A DNA stretch of 64,000 bases from Datisca glomerata (Eukaryota; Streptophyta; Magnoliopsida; Cucurbitales; Datiscaceae). Made by a program: the position numbers and the translations under genes. The notes beneath the pieces were generated by a model. That model was not told the DNA's origin. It searched no databases and saw only the letters and a program-made list of their open reading frames with translations. Below, one piece after another: positions 21,417 to 34,499 of the stretch. The DNA lies in assembly GCA_003255025.1 (NCBI GenBank), contig QANY01011928.1, positions 1,100,052-1,164,051 of the forward strand. The letters run 5' to 3'. Every line of letters starts with the position of its first letter. Position 1 is the stretch's first letter.

Positions 21417-23156
21417 TGTTGGGTATAGTGCCTCAAAGCATGTACATTTTAATTTAAAATTAATAAAAATATATTTTTCTTATAATTATTTTTTCTGAAT
21501 TATTATTGAATGATTTGTATAAATATCTGAAAAAAAGAATAAAATATGGGATTAACTATGATGTCGTATTAGTATGAGATGATTAAGATCATAAATAATG
21601 AATAAAATAGTCCGTAACATATTAAAGTATGAAATTAATGAATTGTTGCTTGTACGGTCCGCTAAGCATTTTGAATGCATGTATCTAGATCTAGATCAAT
21701 GATGTGGATAGACATCTTAGTGAAGACACTTTATATAATTAAATTATATAGGACATGATCGATGTGGATTAATATTTTTATTAACTTACTGTTTATCATA
21801 TAAATTTAATACATATTAATCTGATGATCATATGTAGATCAGTCTAAATCATGAGTAGTCATGAACTCCTATACATGTTTACTCGATCTTTTGATTCACT
21901 CTTAAAGATTTATTTGTAAAATAGGCTAGTGACTTTTATTTTGGAGATTCAGTGATATGGATGGTTGGGAACATGATCTTAAAAGATTCAGAATCTAAGT
22001 TTTCCTAACGGATTATATATTGATTTCCTTAAATGTTAATTCTAGAACTAAATGGTTATTGAGCTCAAATTTATAATACGATTATAAATTGATCATTCAC
22101 TAGTGAATTAATGATACTTAAAGATCAAGAGGTAATTAGAAGGGTAAAACAATAATTTTGACCAGCTTTAATTTACAAATAAATAATTGGAGGGCAAAAC
22201 TACATGAAGTGATTATATCAATGGACTACACGAGATTATTCTGTAAATATATTATGTAATTAATAAGAGTGCAATTCCATATTTATAATGGAGTGGTAGT
22301 AGAATTAATAAATAAGATTATATAATTAAAGAATTTAATTAATAATCTAGTTTATTGGAGCTTAGAATTATGGGTCCATGGTCTCTGAACCACCTATGTA
22401 CTACACAGTCTAGGATGTTTCAAGACATAAGAAAATGACTAGCTTGCAAAATGAATTAAATTTCTGGGACATGTATATAATTATGTGAAATTAATTAACT
22501 AAGAATTAATTAATTAAATTATTTATTGTAATTTTCAAAAATAATAAGTAAATAAATATATCCATTAATTTGGTATTAATCGATAAGTGGACATTATATT
22601 TTATTTATAAAATTAAATAATATTAAATTATTATGAGATAATTATTTGAATTTGAATTAACTAATANATATATATATATATATTATTCTATCGGCCTCAT
22701 AGAAGATGCAATTTGTGTGATTAATTTTTAGTCAAAAGCTCTGTGAATTCTTCAATTCACTCTCAGAGCTCTATCTCAAAAAGTCATTCTTCAAATCTCT
22801 GAATCTCATGTGTTGAGTACATTTAAAGACAGAAAAGTGTTCTTGAATTATTCTATTTGTCCACACACGTCCTAGTGTGTTCGAGAATTGGTTTGGAAGA
22901 TCTTGATGTGGATCTGACAGTCTGTTGTTCGTAGAATCTCAAGTTCATTGTTAGCGAGGACGCTTGATAGACTACAAGAGGTATAATTTCTTTCTTTATA
23001 TGTCTATGATTTAATGTATAGATTTATAATAGATCTGATGAGAAAATTATTTTTCATTAAAACTAATTTCTTTGAACATGTGGGTCCCCAATTATTTTCA
23101 GATCGATAAAATTTTTAAACCGAGCCACCTCCGCTGCCATCGCCGTGATTCTAACA
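21417..23156 (+). repeat. Copia-1 5' LTR
   Basis: 1740 bp from TGTTGGGTATAGTG to GTGATTCTAACA. It aligns along its length with 28898-30980 (for example TTTTCTGAATTATTATTGAA in both). An AT microsatellite with an undetermined base at 22667 stands where the 3' LTR has several hundred extra bases. If the duplicated end at 23343 is counted the LTR is 1927 bp. Confidence 0.88.
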
Positions 23157-23357
23157 ATTGGTATCAGAACGGTTTTTATATTTGTATGTATATGATTTAA
23201 TGTATAGATATATAATGGATCTCATGGAAAAAATTATTTTTCATTAAAAAATATTTTTTGGAACATGTGGTGTCACAATTATTTTTAGACCAATAAAAAT
23301 TTTAAACCAAGCCGCCTCCGCTACGCGCGTCGTGATTCTAACAATTGGTATTAGAAA
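22997..23357. repeat. Tandem duplication of the LTR end and primer site (unit ~187 bp)
   Basis: ATGATTTAATGTATAG occurs at 23006 and 23192, and the LTR terminus ATTCTAACAATTGGTAT at 23148 and 23335. The last ~150 bp of the 5' LTR plus primer site is thus present twice. The 3' LTR end (ATATTTTTTGGAACCTGTGG) resembles the second copy (ATATTTTTTGGAACATGTGG) more than the first. Confidence 0.85.
23159..23170 (+). promoter_or_regulatory. Copia-1 primer binding site
   Basis: TGGTATCAGAAC, two bases after the LTR end. It complements the 3' end of plant initiator methionine tRNA with one mismatch (family form TGGTATCAGAGC). It primes minus-strand DNA synthesis. A second, weaker copy (TGGTATTAGAAA) starts at 23346. 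Confidence 0.85.
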
Positions 23358-25239
23358 GATCTTATATGTATACATTAAATGCTGATGGGATTTCTTGCAT
23401 TATTCAATATATATTTTGATATGTATGAATGAATAGATGATTATATTTTTTGAATGTATGGTTAATGATGAATCGTTAATTGTATGGTGCCTTTTTGGGT
23501 TTAGGCTTTATTTTTATTTTTCTTTAGATCTTGTGTAAACCGTTTGGGGCTAGGAATTTTTGTAATTTTACTTTGAATATTATGTTGTAAAATTTAGTAC
23601 CCAAGAAGACGAAAAATGTACAAGACAAACAATGAGAAGAAAAAGGAGAAAGAGCTCTGTTATAGAGTTATGATGCCGACGTTGGCAATAAAGTTGCCGG
23701 CAATGTTGCCGCTGACAATTTCAGCGGCAAAATCACCGCCGGAAAAATGGTGGCAGCGGCGCTGCTGCCGATTGTCGGGCAATCGGCGACAATCCCTGTG
23801 ATTGCCAGGGTACTATTTGCAGATATTGTGATATCGTGTTGTCATATTCCTGTGATTCTTCATTAAAACTCTAATCCTATGTTTTATCTTTTAATTTTAA
23901 AATGAATGTAATTTAAAAAAAATGGTTATTGATTTTAATTTTTTAAAATTTAAAATTAATTAATTGATTGAGTTTGACTCAAGTTTGATGAGTCGTCAAA
24001 TTGGTTTTTTACTATTTAAATTCAATTAATTTTAAAAGGATAATTAATGAGATTTTTCAATTAGAAAAATTGTTTATCTTAATTAAAAAGATTTTGATCA
24101 AAGCTTGAAAATTATGAAGATAGATCAGACCTCAAATGGAGGAGCATCTTTTGAAAATATGTATTCTTGAAGGTCGCTTTGTAATTATTTCTATTTTTTC
24201 AAAGATTGTAAATTTAGAAGTACCCAGTAGTCATTTGGTTCATCATTTATTTATTTATTATATTTATTTAAATAAATATTTATTAATTTGATTAATAACA
24301 TGATCATACATTAGTCGATCACATGTCATACATGAAACCCTACACAGTTTTATTTAATCATGCATCTCATTAGTAGAAACATGATTTACTAAGATTGTCC
24401 TGATGTGTTTATATGAATTATTTTACGAAATCAATTGCATGTAAACTACTAAGTTTTAATTAGTTAAACTTGGTAATTACACCACTCTAAAAGGCATGCG
24501 TTTAGTTAGGCCTTTAGGATAATCGACTTTAGTTAAAAGTGTTTTATTAAAGTTAAATGAATGTAATTGGCTAATTATTTTAAGTTCACCTAAATTAGTA
24601 TTAGACTCTTTGGAAGGTTAAATGGATTTAGACCAATAAGATTAGATTTATAATTAATTTCATATTCATAGGGTTATTTTAACAAGTAATTAATTTAGAA
24701 TTAATTGATTAGTTAAATAAAAACACATTAATTATAAAAAAATGAGTGGGAGAAGGTTAAAATGTCAATGTAATTTATTGTCTCCATTATTAGTACAACA
24801 ACGTGAGATGTGCTGAGAGTCTCAAGACGGCTTTGTTTTCATCCCTCTAAGAAAGGTTTCTTGACTGACCCTAAGGTGACATTTTGTAAATTAAGTCATG
24901 AATTTTGAAATAATGGGTTATGCTAACAAAATCACAATTAAGTTTTGAGTGGATAATTGTGACTTGACCAAATAAACGGTACATTATTATTAAAAGAGAA
25001 AATATGAGATATTTTAAGTTTTACTTAATAAGGATGAGAATGTCTCATAGATAGTTTAAAATTAATATGACCGACCCTAAGGTGACACATTAATTGTTAG
25101 GTTGCTTATCGTGGATTAGTAATTGTTGAGTTTATATGTTTGATATGTTGCATTCATGCATCACATTTATATTCTAAATTTTTTTATACTTATTTCAACA
25201 ATTTTGAATATGTATATTTTATTTTTTTCAGTTATTATT
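23358..25239 (+). other. Copia-1 untranslated leader
   Basis: About 1.9 kb between primer site and gag. It is AT-rich except for a GC-rich patch at 23680-23810 (GCCGGCAATG, GGCAGCGGCGCTGCTGCC). The short frame at 23616-23801 over this patch has no family match that I recognise. Long leaders are known in some plant Copia lineages. Confidence 0.6.
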
Positions 25240-28200
25240 ATGTCTACCATGGGCAACCCTATTACTGTTTTATTTGCACATGAAAAATTGAATGGTAATA
25301 ATTTCATAAGATGAAAATCAAATTTGAATTTGATGCTTATATGTGAGAACCACAAATTTGTTCTTACTGAGAAATGTCCTGAAAATGCCCCAAAAAATAC
25401 TCAGGACGATGCCCCAAAAAACATTCAGGACAAATATGATGTTTGGATTATAGATTCAGGGGCTACCATTGATTTTATGAACAAATTGCAATTCAACAAA
25501 ACCCCATTGTTGAATGAACTAAAGACTTCTCGGTCACTCAACAAGAGTATGACCAAAGAGGACAAGACAAACATTGCTAAGCAAAAACCTTATTCCACTG
25601 TTTTTAATAGTAACAAAAGGAAGAATAAAAATGGTAAGGACAAAAGAAAGAAAGTCGAGAAGTCACCTAAAGGCCAAGAAGAACAAGAATGACAATAAAC
25701 CCAAGGAAAAATATTTTCATTATAGGGTTGAAGGTCACTAGAAGAGAAACTGTAACAAGTATCTCCTCGAGCTGAAAAAGAAAGATAAATATGACTTAAT
25801 TGTACTTTAAGCTTGTTTAGTGGAATATGATATATCATCATGGATTGTCGATTCAAGAGCCACTAACCATGTATGTTCTTCTTTCCAGATGCTTGATTCG
25901 TCAAGGGAGCTTGCTGATGACAAAGTGATAATGAGAGTTGGCAGTAGTGCGCTCGTATCAGCGAAAACATTGAGGACAATCTATTTAAATTTTGGAAATA
26001 ATTATCTTTTTTTGAACAATGTTTATTTTATTCCTAGATTCTCTAGAAATTTGATTTCTTTATCCTTCTTGCATGACAAAATTCTTATTATTTTTAAAAA
26101 TTGATTCGATATTTGTCATGCAAGAGTTTCAAACGGACCGTATATGCTTAAACCAACTGAACGAGCATTAAATAATTCATAATGATTTAAAGTAGCAAAT
26201 CTTAAAAGTAATAAACGACATATGGTTTCTGAAGAAGATGATATATATCTATAGCATCTTAGGCTGGGACACATTAATCTAGACAGAATAAACTGATTAA
26301 CAAAGCGTGGTGCTTTGAGAGAACTAAAAGTTGGAACTCTTCCGGTTTGTGAATCTTGTCTAGAGGCTAAAATGACTAAGATACATTTCTCTAGAAAGAG
26401 CCAAAGAGCCAATGAACGACTTGAGCTAGTACATAGTGATGTCCGTGGACCGATCAATGTACAAGCTAAATATGGGTATGAGTATTTTGTCATTTTTATT
26501 GATGATCACTCTAGATACGGTTATACTTACCTAACCCATCGAAAGTCTGAAACTTTTAGAAAGTTTGAAGACATAAAAAATGAAGCTGAAAAGTAATTAG
26601 ATAAATCTTTGAAAACACTTCATTTAGATCGAGGTGGTGAATACTTAGATTTAGAACTCAAAGATAACCTGGTAGAGAATGGAATTCTATCCCAACTCAT
26701 AGCACCTGGAACGTCACAGTAAAATGGTGTTTCAGAAATGAGAAACCGAACCATATTGGATATTGTTAGGTCGATGTTAAGCTACTCATCACTACCACTC
26801 ACAATATAGGGATATGCACTTTAAACGACAACTTACATTTTGAATGTAGTTCCTTCTAAGTCTGTAAGCAAGACACCTTTAGAGTTATGGGATGGCTCCA
26901 AACCTAGTTTGCATCATTTCCGTATATGGGGGTGTTTAGCTCATGTTCTTAGTCCTAAGACTAGAAAGTTATACTCAAGATCTCAAGTGTGTATATTTAT
27001 TGGCTATGCTCTAGAAACAAGATGTGGGTATTTTTATAGTCACAAGGATCAAAATGTGTTTGCATCGACAAGTGCTACTTTCCTTCAACACGACTATATG
27101 AAAACCTCAAACCTCGAAGCAAAATAGTTCTCGAAGAACTAGTAGATGATGAGATCAAACCATCTTCATCGTTAAGTGATAAACGACAAACCATAGAAAC
27201 TACTGTTCCTGTTTAGGAAATCCCCGTGCAACGTCGTAGTGGGAGTTGTAAGATAACATATTAGCTATGAACTCGAGGCACATGTCCTAGTGTCAAACAC
27301 TGATAAGGACGATCCATTAACTTTTAAAGAGGCAATGGAAGATCTTGAAAAGGATAAATCGCAAGATGCCATGGACCAAGAAATTGAATCAATGTATTAT
27401 AACTCTGTCTGGGAACTTGTTGATCCACCTGAAGAAGTCAGGCCCATAGGATGTAAATAGATCTTTAAGAAGAAATTTGGTGCAGATGAGAAAGTTGAGA
27501 CTTTCAAGGCACGACTAGTAGCCAAAGGCAATACTAAAAGGGAAGGAGTCGATTCGAAGAGACATTCTCTCATGTTGCCATGCTAAAATACATTCTCATT
27601 ATTTTATCCACATCTGCTAGTTTAGACCATGAAATATGGAAAATAGATGTCAACAAAGCTTTTCTAAATGGCTCTCTTGAAGAAAGAATCTATATGATGC
27701 AACCAGAAGGTTTCGTGAAAATGAGGCAAGATCAGAAAGTATGCAAGTTGTTTAATTCCATTTATGGATTAAAGCAAACATCAAGGTCTTGGAATCTTAC
27801 TTTTGATGAGATTATTAAATCATATGGCTTCAAACGAAATGTTGACGAAGCTTGTGTTTATAAATACATCAAATATAAGATAGTGATTTTCTTAAGTCTT
27901 TGTGTAGACGATATTCTTCTCATTGGGAATGATGTAAAAACTTTGTCGAAGGTAAAGAAGTGGTTAGCTAAGAAATTCAAAATGAAAGATTTGAGAGAGT
28001 CGAGCTATGTTCTAGGCATCAAAATCCTAAGGAATAAGATGAATAATCTCTTGACACTTTCTCAGGCATCTTATATTGATAAGGTGTTGAAAAGATTTTC
28101 TATGGAAAATTTCAAAAATGTCAACTACCGACCATACATGGAATTGTCCTTTCCCAGGAGTAGTGTTCAAGACACCTCATGAGTAAGAGGATATGAGAAA

Positions 28201-28883
28201 TGTTCTTTATGCTTCAGTCATTTTAAGTCTTATGTATACCATGTTGTCTACAAGATCAGACATATGTTATGTTTTAGGAATTATTAGTCCTTATCAATCA
28301 AATTCTGGTTTAGAATATTGGATTGCAATAAAGTACGTACTCAAGTATCTTCGAAGAATGAGAAACTGCATGCTTGCTTATTTAGGTGGAGACTTGAACC
28401 CTAGTGGATATACTGATTCTGATTTTCAATCAGATAGGGATAGTCGAAAGTCAACGTCTGGATCAGTATTCACCCTAGGTGGATGAGCTAAAGTCTAGAG
28501 AAGTATTAAACAATCAATTATTGCAGATACCACTATGGAAGCTGAATATATAGCGGCTTGTGAAGCTATGAAATAAGCGGTATGGCTCAGAAAGTTCTAT
28601 ACTGATCTGGAAGTAGTTACAGATATAGATAAGCCATTAATTCTGTACTGCTACAATAACGCCGAGGTAGCTAAATCCAAGGAACCTAGGAGTCACAAGA
28701 GGGCTAAGCACATTGAGAGGAAATACCATATTGTAAGAGAGATCGTGCACCAGAGGTGTGACTATTATGAAGATAGAGTCAGATCAGATCCTGACTGATC
28801 CTTTTACCAAAACACTTCCTACGAAGTCTTTTGAGGGTCATGTTGAAAATATGGAGTTGAGAGAGATGTCACATTTACTATAG
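25240..28883 (+). pseudogene. Copia-1 gag-pol remnant
   Basis: Gag starts MSTMGNPITVLFAHEKLNGN and is shortened: it runs early into a second protease-like piece (IIDSGATIDF, near 25447). A spoiled zinc knuckle (YFHYRVEGH-stop-KRNC) follows, then protease SWIVDSRATNHVC (active-site DSGA changed to DSRA). Integrase has GHINLD, CESCLEAKMTK, HSDVRGPI and FIDDHSRYGY (26270-26600), with its second acidic region near 26640. Reverse transcriptase starts PLTFKEAMEDLEKD (27310) and has the catalytic motif CVDDILLIGND (27901). RNase H has TDSDFQSDRDSRKSTSG (28413) and MEAEYIAACEA. The frame ends at TAG 28881-28883. There are more than a dozen stops or frameshifts. Confidence 0.88.
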
Positions 28884-28897
28884 TACAAGTGAAATAT
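28884..28897 (+). promoter_or_regulatory. Copia-1 polypurine tract (degenerate)
   Basis: TACAAGTGAAATAT lies between the pol stop and the 3' LTR. Related Copia elements usually have a purine run (AAGTGGGAGAT) here. Substitutions have weakened it. Confidence 0.6.
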
Positions 28898-30980
28898 TGT
28901 TGGACATAGTGTCCTCAAAGTATGTGTAAAGATATTTTAATTTGAAATTAATAAAAATAAAATTTTCATATAATTGTCTTTTCTGAATTATTATTGAATA
29001 ATTTATATAAATATCTAAAAATTTCATATTCATTAATAAGATTATGATCTTGTATTAGTACGAGAGGATTAAGATCATAGATAATGAATAAAATAGTCTG
29101 CAACATATTAAAGTATGTAATCTTTAATGAATGGTTGCTAGTACGGTTCACTAAGCATTTTGAATGCATGTGGTCTAGATCTGGATCACTAACGTGGATA
29201 GACATCTTCGTGAATGTACTTTATATAATTAGATTATACAGGACATGGCCGATGTTGATTAATATTTTTATTAACTTATCATTTATCATAAAGATATACT
29301 ACACATCAATCTAATGATCATATGTAGATCAGTCTAAATCTTGAGTAGTCATGAACTCCTATACTTGTATACTCGATCTTTTGATTCACTCATTAAGATT
29401 TGTTTATAAAACAGACTAGTGACTTTTGGTTTTTAGATTCAGTGATATGGATGACTGCCAACATGATCTTACAAGATTTGGAATTCAAACTTTTCTAACA
29501 CATCGTATATTAGTTCCCTTAAGTGTTAGTTTTGAGAATAAATGGCTATTGAGCTCAAATTTACAATACGATTATAAATTGACCATTCACTAGTGAATTA
29601 ATGGTACTTAAGGATCAATAGGTAGTTAGAATGGTAAAATGATAATTTTGACAAGCTCTAATTTATGAACTAATAATTGGATGACAAAACTACATGAAGT
29701 GATTATATCAATGGGCTACACGAGATTATTCTGTAAAAATATTCTATAATTACTTAGAGTGTAATTCCATATTTATTGTGGAGTTATAATGAAATTAATA
29801 AATAATATTATTTAATTAAATAGTTTAATTAATAATCTGATTTATTGAAACTTAGAATTATGGGTCCATGGTCCCCGAGCCACCTTTGTACTATACAGTC
29901 TAGAGTGTGAATATTTCAAGACATAAGAAAATGACTAGCTTGCAAAATGATTTACATTTCTTGGGCAAGTATATAATTATGAGATAATTATATAAAATTA
30001 ATTAATTAAATTACTTATTATGATTTTTGGAAATTATAATTAAATAATTATATCGATTAGTTTTGTATTAATTGATAAGTGAGACAGTATATTTGATTTA
30101 TAAAATTAAATAATATTAAATTATTATGATATAATAATTTAAATTTGAATTAATTAATCTATTAATTTTAAACTAACATATAAGTTAGTTAATATGTGTG
30201 ATCAGATAAATTAATTTTGAATTAACTGATATGTAGATATTTATCTGATTAAATTAAAATAATAAAGTTTAAAAAATTACCACGTGGCACATAGGATTGC
30301 CACACACACTAATAATTGATTTCGAATCAGTGATAGGCGTGTAATACTGCAGTACCACACGACACTACAATACATGGATAAGATATTGTAGTGCCACACG
30401 GCACTACAATACAAGGATGAAATACTGTAGTGACACATGACACTACAATACTACACGACACACTATAGTGGGTCCTACTACAGTATGACACAAATTGTAG
30501 TGGGTCCCACTGTAGTGACAAATTTGTAAATAGTTTATTATTTTAATAAATCCTTAAACCTAATGATCCTTGATCTAGAATATATATACATTATTCTATC
30601 GTCCTCATAGAAGAAACGATCTTTGTGATTAATTGTTATTCAAAAGCTCTGTGAATTCTCAAATTCTCCCTCAGAGTTCTGTCTCAAAAAATCATTCTCC
30701 AAATCTTTACATGCCCACACACATCCTAGTGTGTTCGAGGATTGTTTCGGAAGATCTTGGTGTAAATTTCATATTCCGTTGTCCATGGAATCTCAAGTTT
30801 GTTGTTAGGGAGAATACTTGATAGACTACAAGATGTTTAATTCATATCTTTATATGTATAGATATATAAAGGACCAGATGAGAAAAAATATTTTTTGGAA
30901 CCTGTGGCGTCGCAATTGTTTTCCGATTGATAAAATTTTTAAACCAAACTGCCTCCGCTGCGCACACCGCGATTCTAACA
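28898..30980 (+). repeat. Copia-1 3' LTR
   Basis: 2083 bp from TGTTGGACATAGTG to GCGATTCTAACA, followed by the CAATG duplication. It is some 340 bp longer than the 5' LTR because of a segment (about 30165-30580) with palindromic microrepeats that the 5' LTR lacks. Confidence 0.88.
30330..30525. repeat. Palindromic cluster within the 3' LTR
   Basis: Five or six copies of ACTACAATAC and ATTGTAGTG-type half-sites alternate in orientation. One clear hairpin has arms TTGTAGTGCC and GGCACTACAA, with ACAC between (near 30388-30411). GTGGGTCC and GGTCCCAC motifs follow. Confidence 0.75.
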
Positions 30981-30985
30981 CAATG
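30981..30985. repeat. Copia-1 target site duplication, right
   Basis: CAATG directly after the LTR end TAACA, identical to 21412-21416. Confidence 0.9.
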
Positions 30986-33900
30986 TACATCTATTCAGCC
31001 AAACCAAAGAACATCCAGATTGATCCAGCTTTCTCTTAACATCCACGGAAGCCAACTTCCAATTTGAACATTTGTTCTTTAACAGCCAATTAACTACCAG
31101 TTGAGCATAGATTTTATAATGACATTCTTCCATTTTCACTTGAAACTAATTTCAGAGCTTCAGAGATAGCTAATAACTCTCCATGCTCTACTGATATTGA
31201 ATAAGCTATCCTGGCCACCAAGGTAAGCATGTCACTTAAACCAAAAATGCCTCTAACGGCATCATATGATGCATCACAATTGATCTTTACTGGGCCTATC
31301 TCAGGAGGAAGCAAAGGAGAAACAACTGGATATCAGAAATTGTTCTTGCAGCACCAAGTCATTTCTCATTTACTTGAAGAAACTCAACACATGATTTGGT
31401 TGCATAATTCATAGTACAGATTGGATCCACCAAATTCTTATCAAAGACGCACCTATTTCTGGATTTCCATATTGCCCAACAGATAGAGAAAAGAGAGCAA
31501 TACTTTTTTTCCTCCATTAGGTTGGAGAATGAGGCTAAAGATATGATCATGAGCCCATGAATTTAACTCAACGTCACTAGAACTATCCACTCTAGGTTTT
31601 AAAGTAGAACTAAACAAAGTCATGTCACTCCAAGAACAGCCAACCAGGGAGTGGTATACTAATTCCTCAGTAGAATGGAAAATTGGGCAGGTGGAGTCCT
31701 AAATGAAAAGCTTGACCTTCTGAAGAGTGTTTATTTTCATAAGAAAATCAACGTTCTTACCACTCGAAAGCCAAATATCACTCCAAATATTGATAGCAGA
31801 GCCATATTTAACTCTTTATGCTATTCTCTTTCTCACCACTTCTTTGCCCCACCAAAGGCTTTTCCATGCCCAAGAAGTTTTTGACAGATCTAGCCTCTAA
31901 GAAAGATGAGTTTAGATAGTACAAACTCTTAAGAGGTTAGGAGTGGATAGAATTATGGTTATGCAAGCAAGAAGGGTAGCATTATAGTCTTCTACATCTC
32001 TAAATCCTCGTCCACCAATTTCTTTTTTGCTAGTCATCTTTTTCCTTAGAGCACCACCTAATTCCTATGAAATTCTTTGACCACCAGAATTTCATAAAGT
32101 TCCCATCACATATGAAGGCAAGGCTTGTGTCATAGCTTTCAGCAAAACTTTATTTCCACCCAAAAATATAAGGTTTAGCTTCCAGGATGTAGTTCTTTTG
32201 TCCATGATCTCCTGTAGGGCAGCATACATAGATGATTTAGAGGATGTTCAATCTACAGGAACGCCCAAGTAACACTCATTTTCAACTGAGAAAGGAATCT
32301 GAAAGATATTGGACAAGTTTTCCTTCATTGCAGGTCTGGCATTGTTACTAAATCATAGCTACTATTTTGGAGGTTCACCTATTCTCTTGATGCATTGCAG
32401 TACCTTGAGATGCAACTTTTCAAATGAAAACAGGATCTAGGATTAGTTGAGGTGATGAAGAGGATGTCATCTGTAAAGATAAATGAGAGAGAGAGAGAGG
32501 GTGGTGGCTAGATCTCTTCTGGTTTGTTGCCTTGATTTCTCCATCTTGTACAACATAGTCTTTACATTTTGAAGGTGATTCCGCCACCAAGATGAAAAGA
32601 TAAGGAGATAATGGATCTCCTTGTCTTTCACATCTTCCCTGGAATGTTATAATTCTTTAGTATGCCATTCACTTAAATCTTGTATCTAGCGGAAGTAATA
32701 CACTTAATTACCCAGGATATTGCTTTTGTATTAAACCACATCTTCTTTCGTAAGTGGCATAAACATTTCTAGTTTAATGTATCATAGGCCTTTGCCATGT
32801 CAGTTTTTATCACTACTACACATCTTCTCTTCTTTCTTTCTTTTGAGATGGTATAATACATGTTGGAATAAGAACATTTCTTGGATATGCATACCACTCA
32901 CAAATGCCCCTTAAGAATCAGATATGCATCTATCTAGAATAGTTCTCATCCTATTTGCCAAGACTTTGCCAATAAGTTTATATAGGAAGTAACATAATGC
33001 TATTGGTCCATATTGTGTTGGTGATTCGAGATGATCAACCCTAGGGACTAGGGTAATGTGTGTTTCACTTACAAAACTAGGCATATAGAAACTTACAAAG
33101 AAATTATTAACAACGTTATATACATCTAAACATATCGAATCCTAATGTAGGTCATAGAATGAACCTGGAAGGCCATCTGGCCCTAGAGCCTTGTTTGGTC
33201 CAAGTTCAAAGGTAGCAACTTTCACTCCCTCTAGAGTTATAGCAGTAGAAAGGAAGGTATTTGATTCCTCTAATATGGTTGGAGATGCATGTTGTAACCC
33301 CCAATCTCCATCTAAGTTATTTTTAGCTGCCAAACATTTATGGAAATACTCTCTAAAGATATATCCCACTTTCTTCTCTCCCTCATGCCAGATATCATTA
33401 TCATCATTTAATCTAATTACACTGTTAACCATCTTTCTACGCTGAGCTGACTTATAAAAAAGCAAGTATTTTTGTCACATCCCTTTAACGAGTGAGTTTT
33501 TTCCTCTGCCTCTAAAATATCTCCTCCCTCTACCAAATATCACCAATTTTGTCCTTCAATGTTCTCCTAGTTAACTTATCCTTTTCAAACTCATCTGATA
33601 GTAACGACAACTCACTCTTTAGCTTTTCCAACTCCAATCTAGGGTTCCCCCTAAGATGGAAACTCCACTTTCTCAAGGAGCTCTTGCAATTTTTCATTTT
33701 TTTTATGAAGCTCTCCATCCTCAAATTGGCACCCTTGGCTTCCCAACCTTGCTTCACAGTTTCAATATAATTTTTCTCCATTCTCCATTTTGTCTCGTAC
33801 TTGAATCCTATGTTTCTTCTAATTACCAACCTTAAAATGGAGATGATCAATGTGTTGTGGTTTGACCCAATATTAGGAGGAAAGAAAACCTCAGTTTGAG

Positions 33901-34480
33901 GGAGTTTGTCCGAGAAAGCCTCATTAATGAAGGCCCTATCCAGTTTTTCTTGTATAAACTCTCTCAAATCTCCCATTCATCCATGTGTAAAAACAGCCAC
34001 TTGACTGGTCTTCAAGTACCTCACAACAATCAATAAATGACCTAAACCTCCTCGTTCTGTTGAAATCAAATCCTCTACCACCATTCTACTCATTTGGGCT
34101 CAGCTACTCATTTAAATCTCCTCCTATAATCCAAGGCATAGAAGAACCTGAGTTACTCCTATTAATATCTTCAAATTGCTTCCATCTCACGTTATCATCT
34201 CTATGCCCATAAACGAATCCAAGTCTACCAATCACTGATATTGCAGAAGGAACAAATAGATACAACCTTACTCCGACAGACCAGAGTTCCTTCTGAAAGA
34301 CCAACATGCTCCACCACATGCCACATATCAATCTCATATTCCTAGCTAACCTCTCAGCTCTACTAAATTTTTCTTTAGTTCCTAACAGACACACAATATG
34401 GGGTTTATGAAGGATTAAGGCATCCTTCAATACTCAAATTATCAAGGCATTCATCAACTCTTGACAATTCCATCTCTCAT
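30986..34480 (-). pseudogene. LINE-E ORF2 (endonuclease, reverse transcriptase, RNase H), broken
   Basis: Order on the minus strand: endonuclease LHKPHIVCLLGTKEKF and PWIIGGDLNE (34104-34430), endonuclease C-terminus and linker (EKLDRAFINEAF, 33530-33976), and RT entry GPNKALGPDGLPGSFYDLH (33142-33200). RT continues with RCERQGDPLSPYLFILVAE (near 32600) and catalytic FTDDILFI (near 32450). Then come zf-RVT and linker (FSICWAIWKSRNRCVF, near 31470) and RNase H (GPVKINCDASYDAVRGIFGL, 31114-31314). Copia-1 interrupts RNase H at 30985. Multiple stops and frameshifts break it, although all catalytic regions remain recognisable. Confidence 0.85.
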
Positions 34481-34499
34481 CTTCATTGGTCCTGGGATG

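Larger units (their letters stand above)
21417..30980 (+). mobile_element. Copia-1: complete LTR retrotransposon, 9.56 kb, inactive
   Basis: Bounded by LTRs starting TGTTGG and ending TAACA, with a perfect 5-bp target duplication (CAATG). Inside are a tRNA-iMet-type primer site, a 2 kb leader, a damaged gag-pol in Copia order (protease, integrase, reverse transcriptase, RNase H) and a degenerate polypurine tract. It sits in the RNase H region of LINE-E. Confidence 0.92.

Noticed and set aside
23616..23801. A small gene in the Copia-1 leader
   Set aside because: The frame spans only a GC-rich leader patch and has no recognisable domain. A leader position between primer site and gag explains the sequence better.
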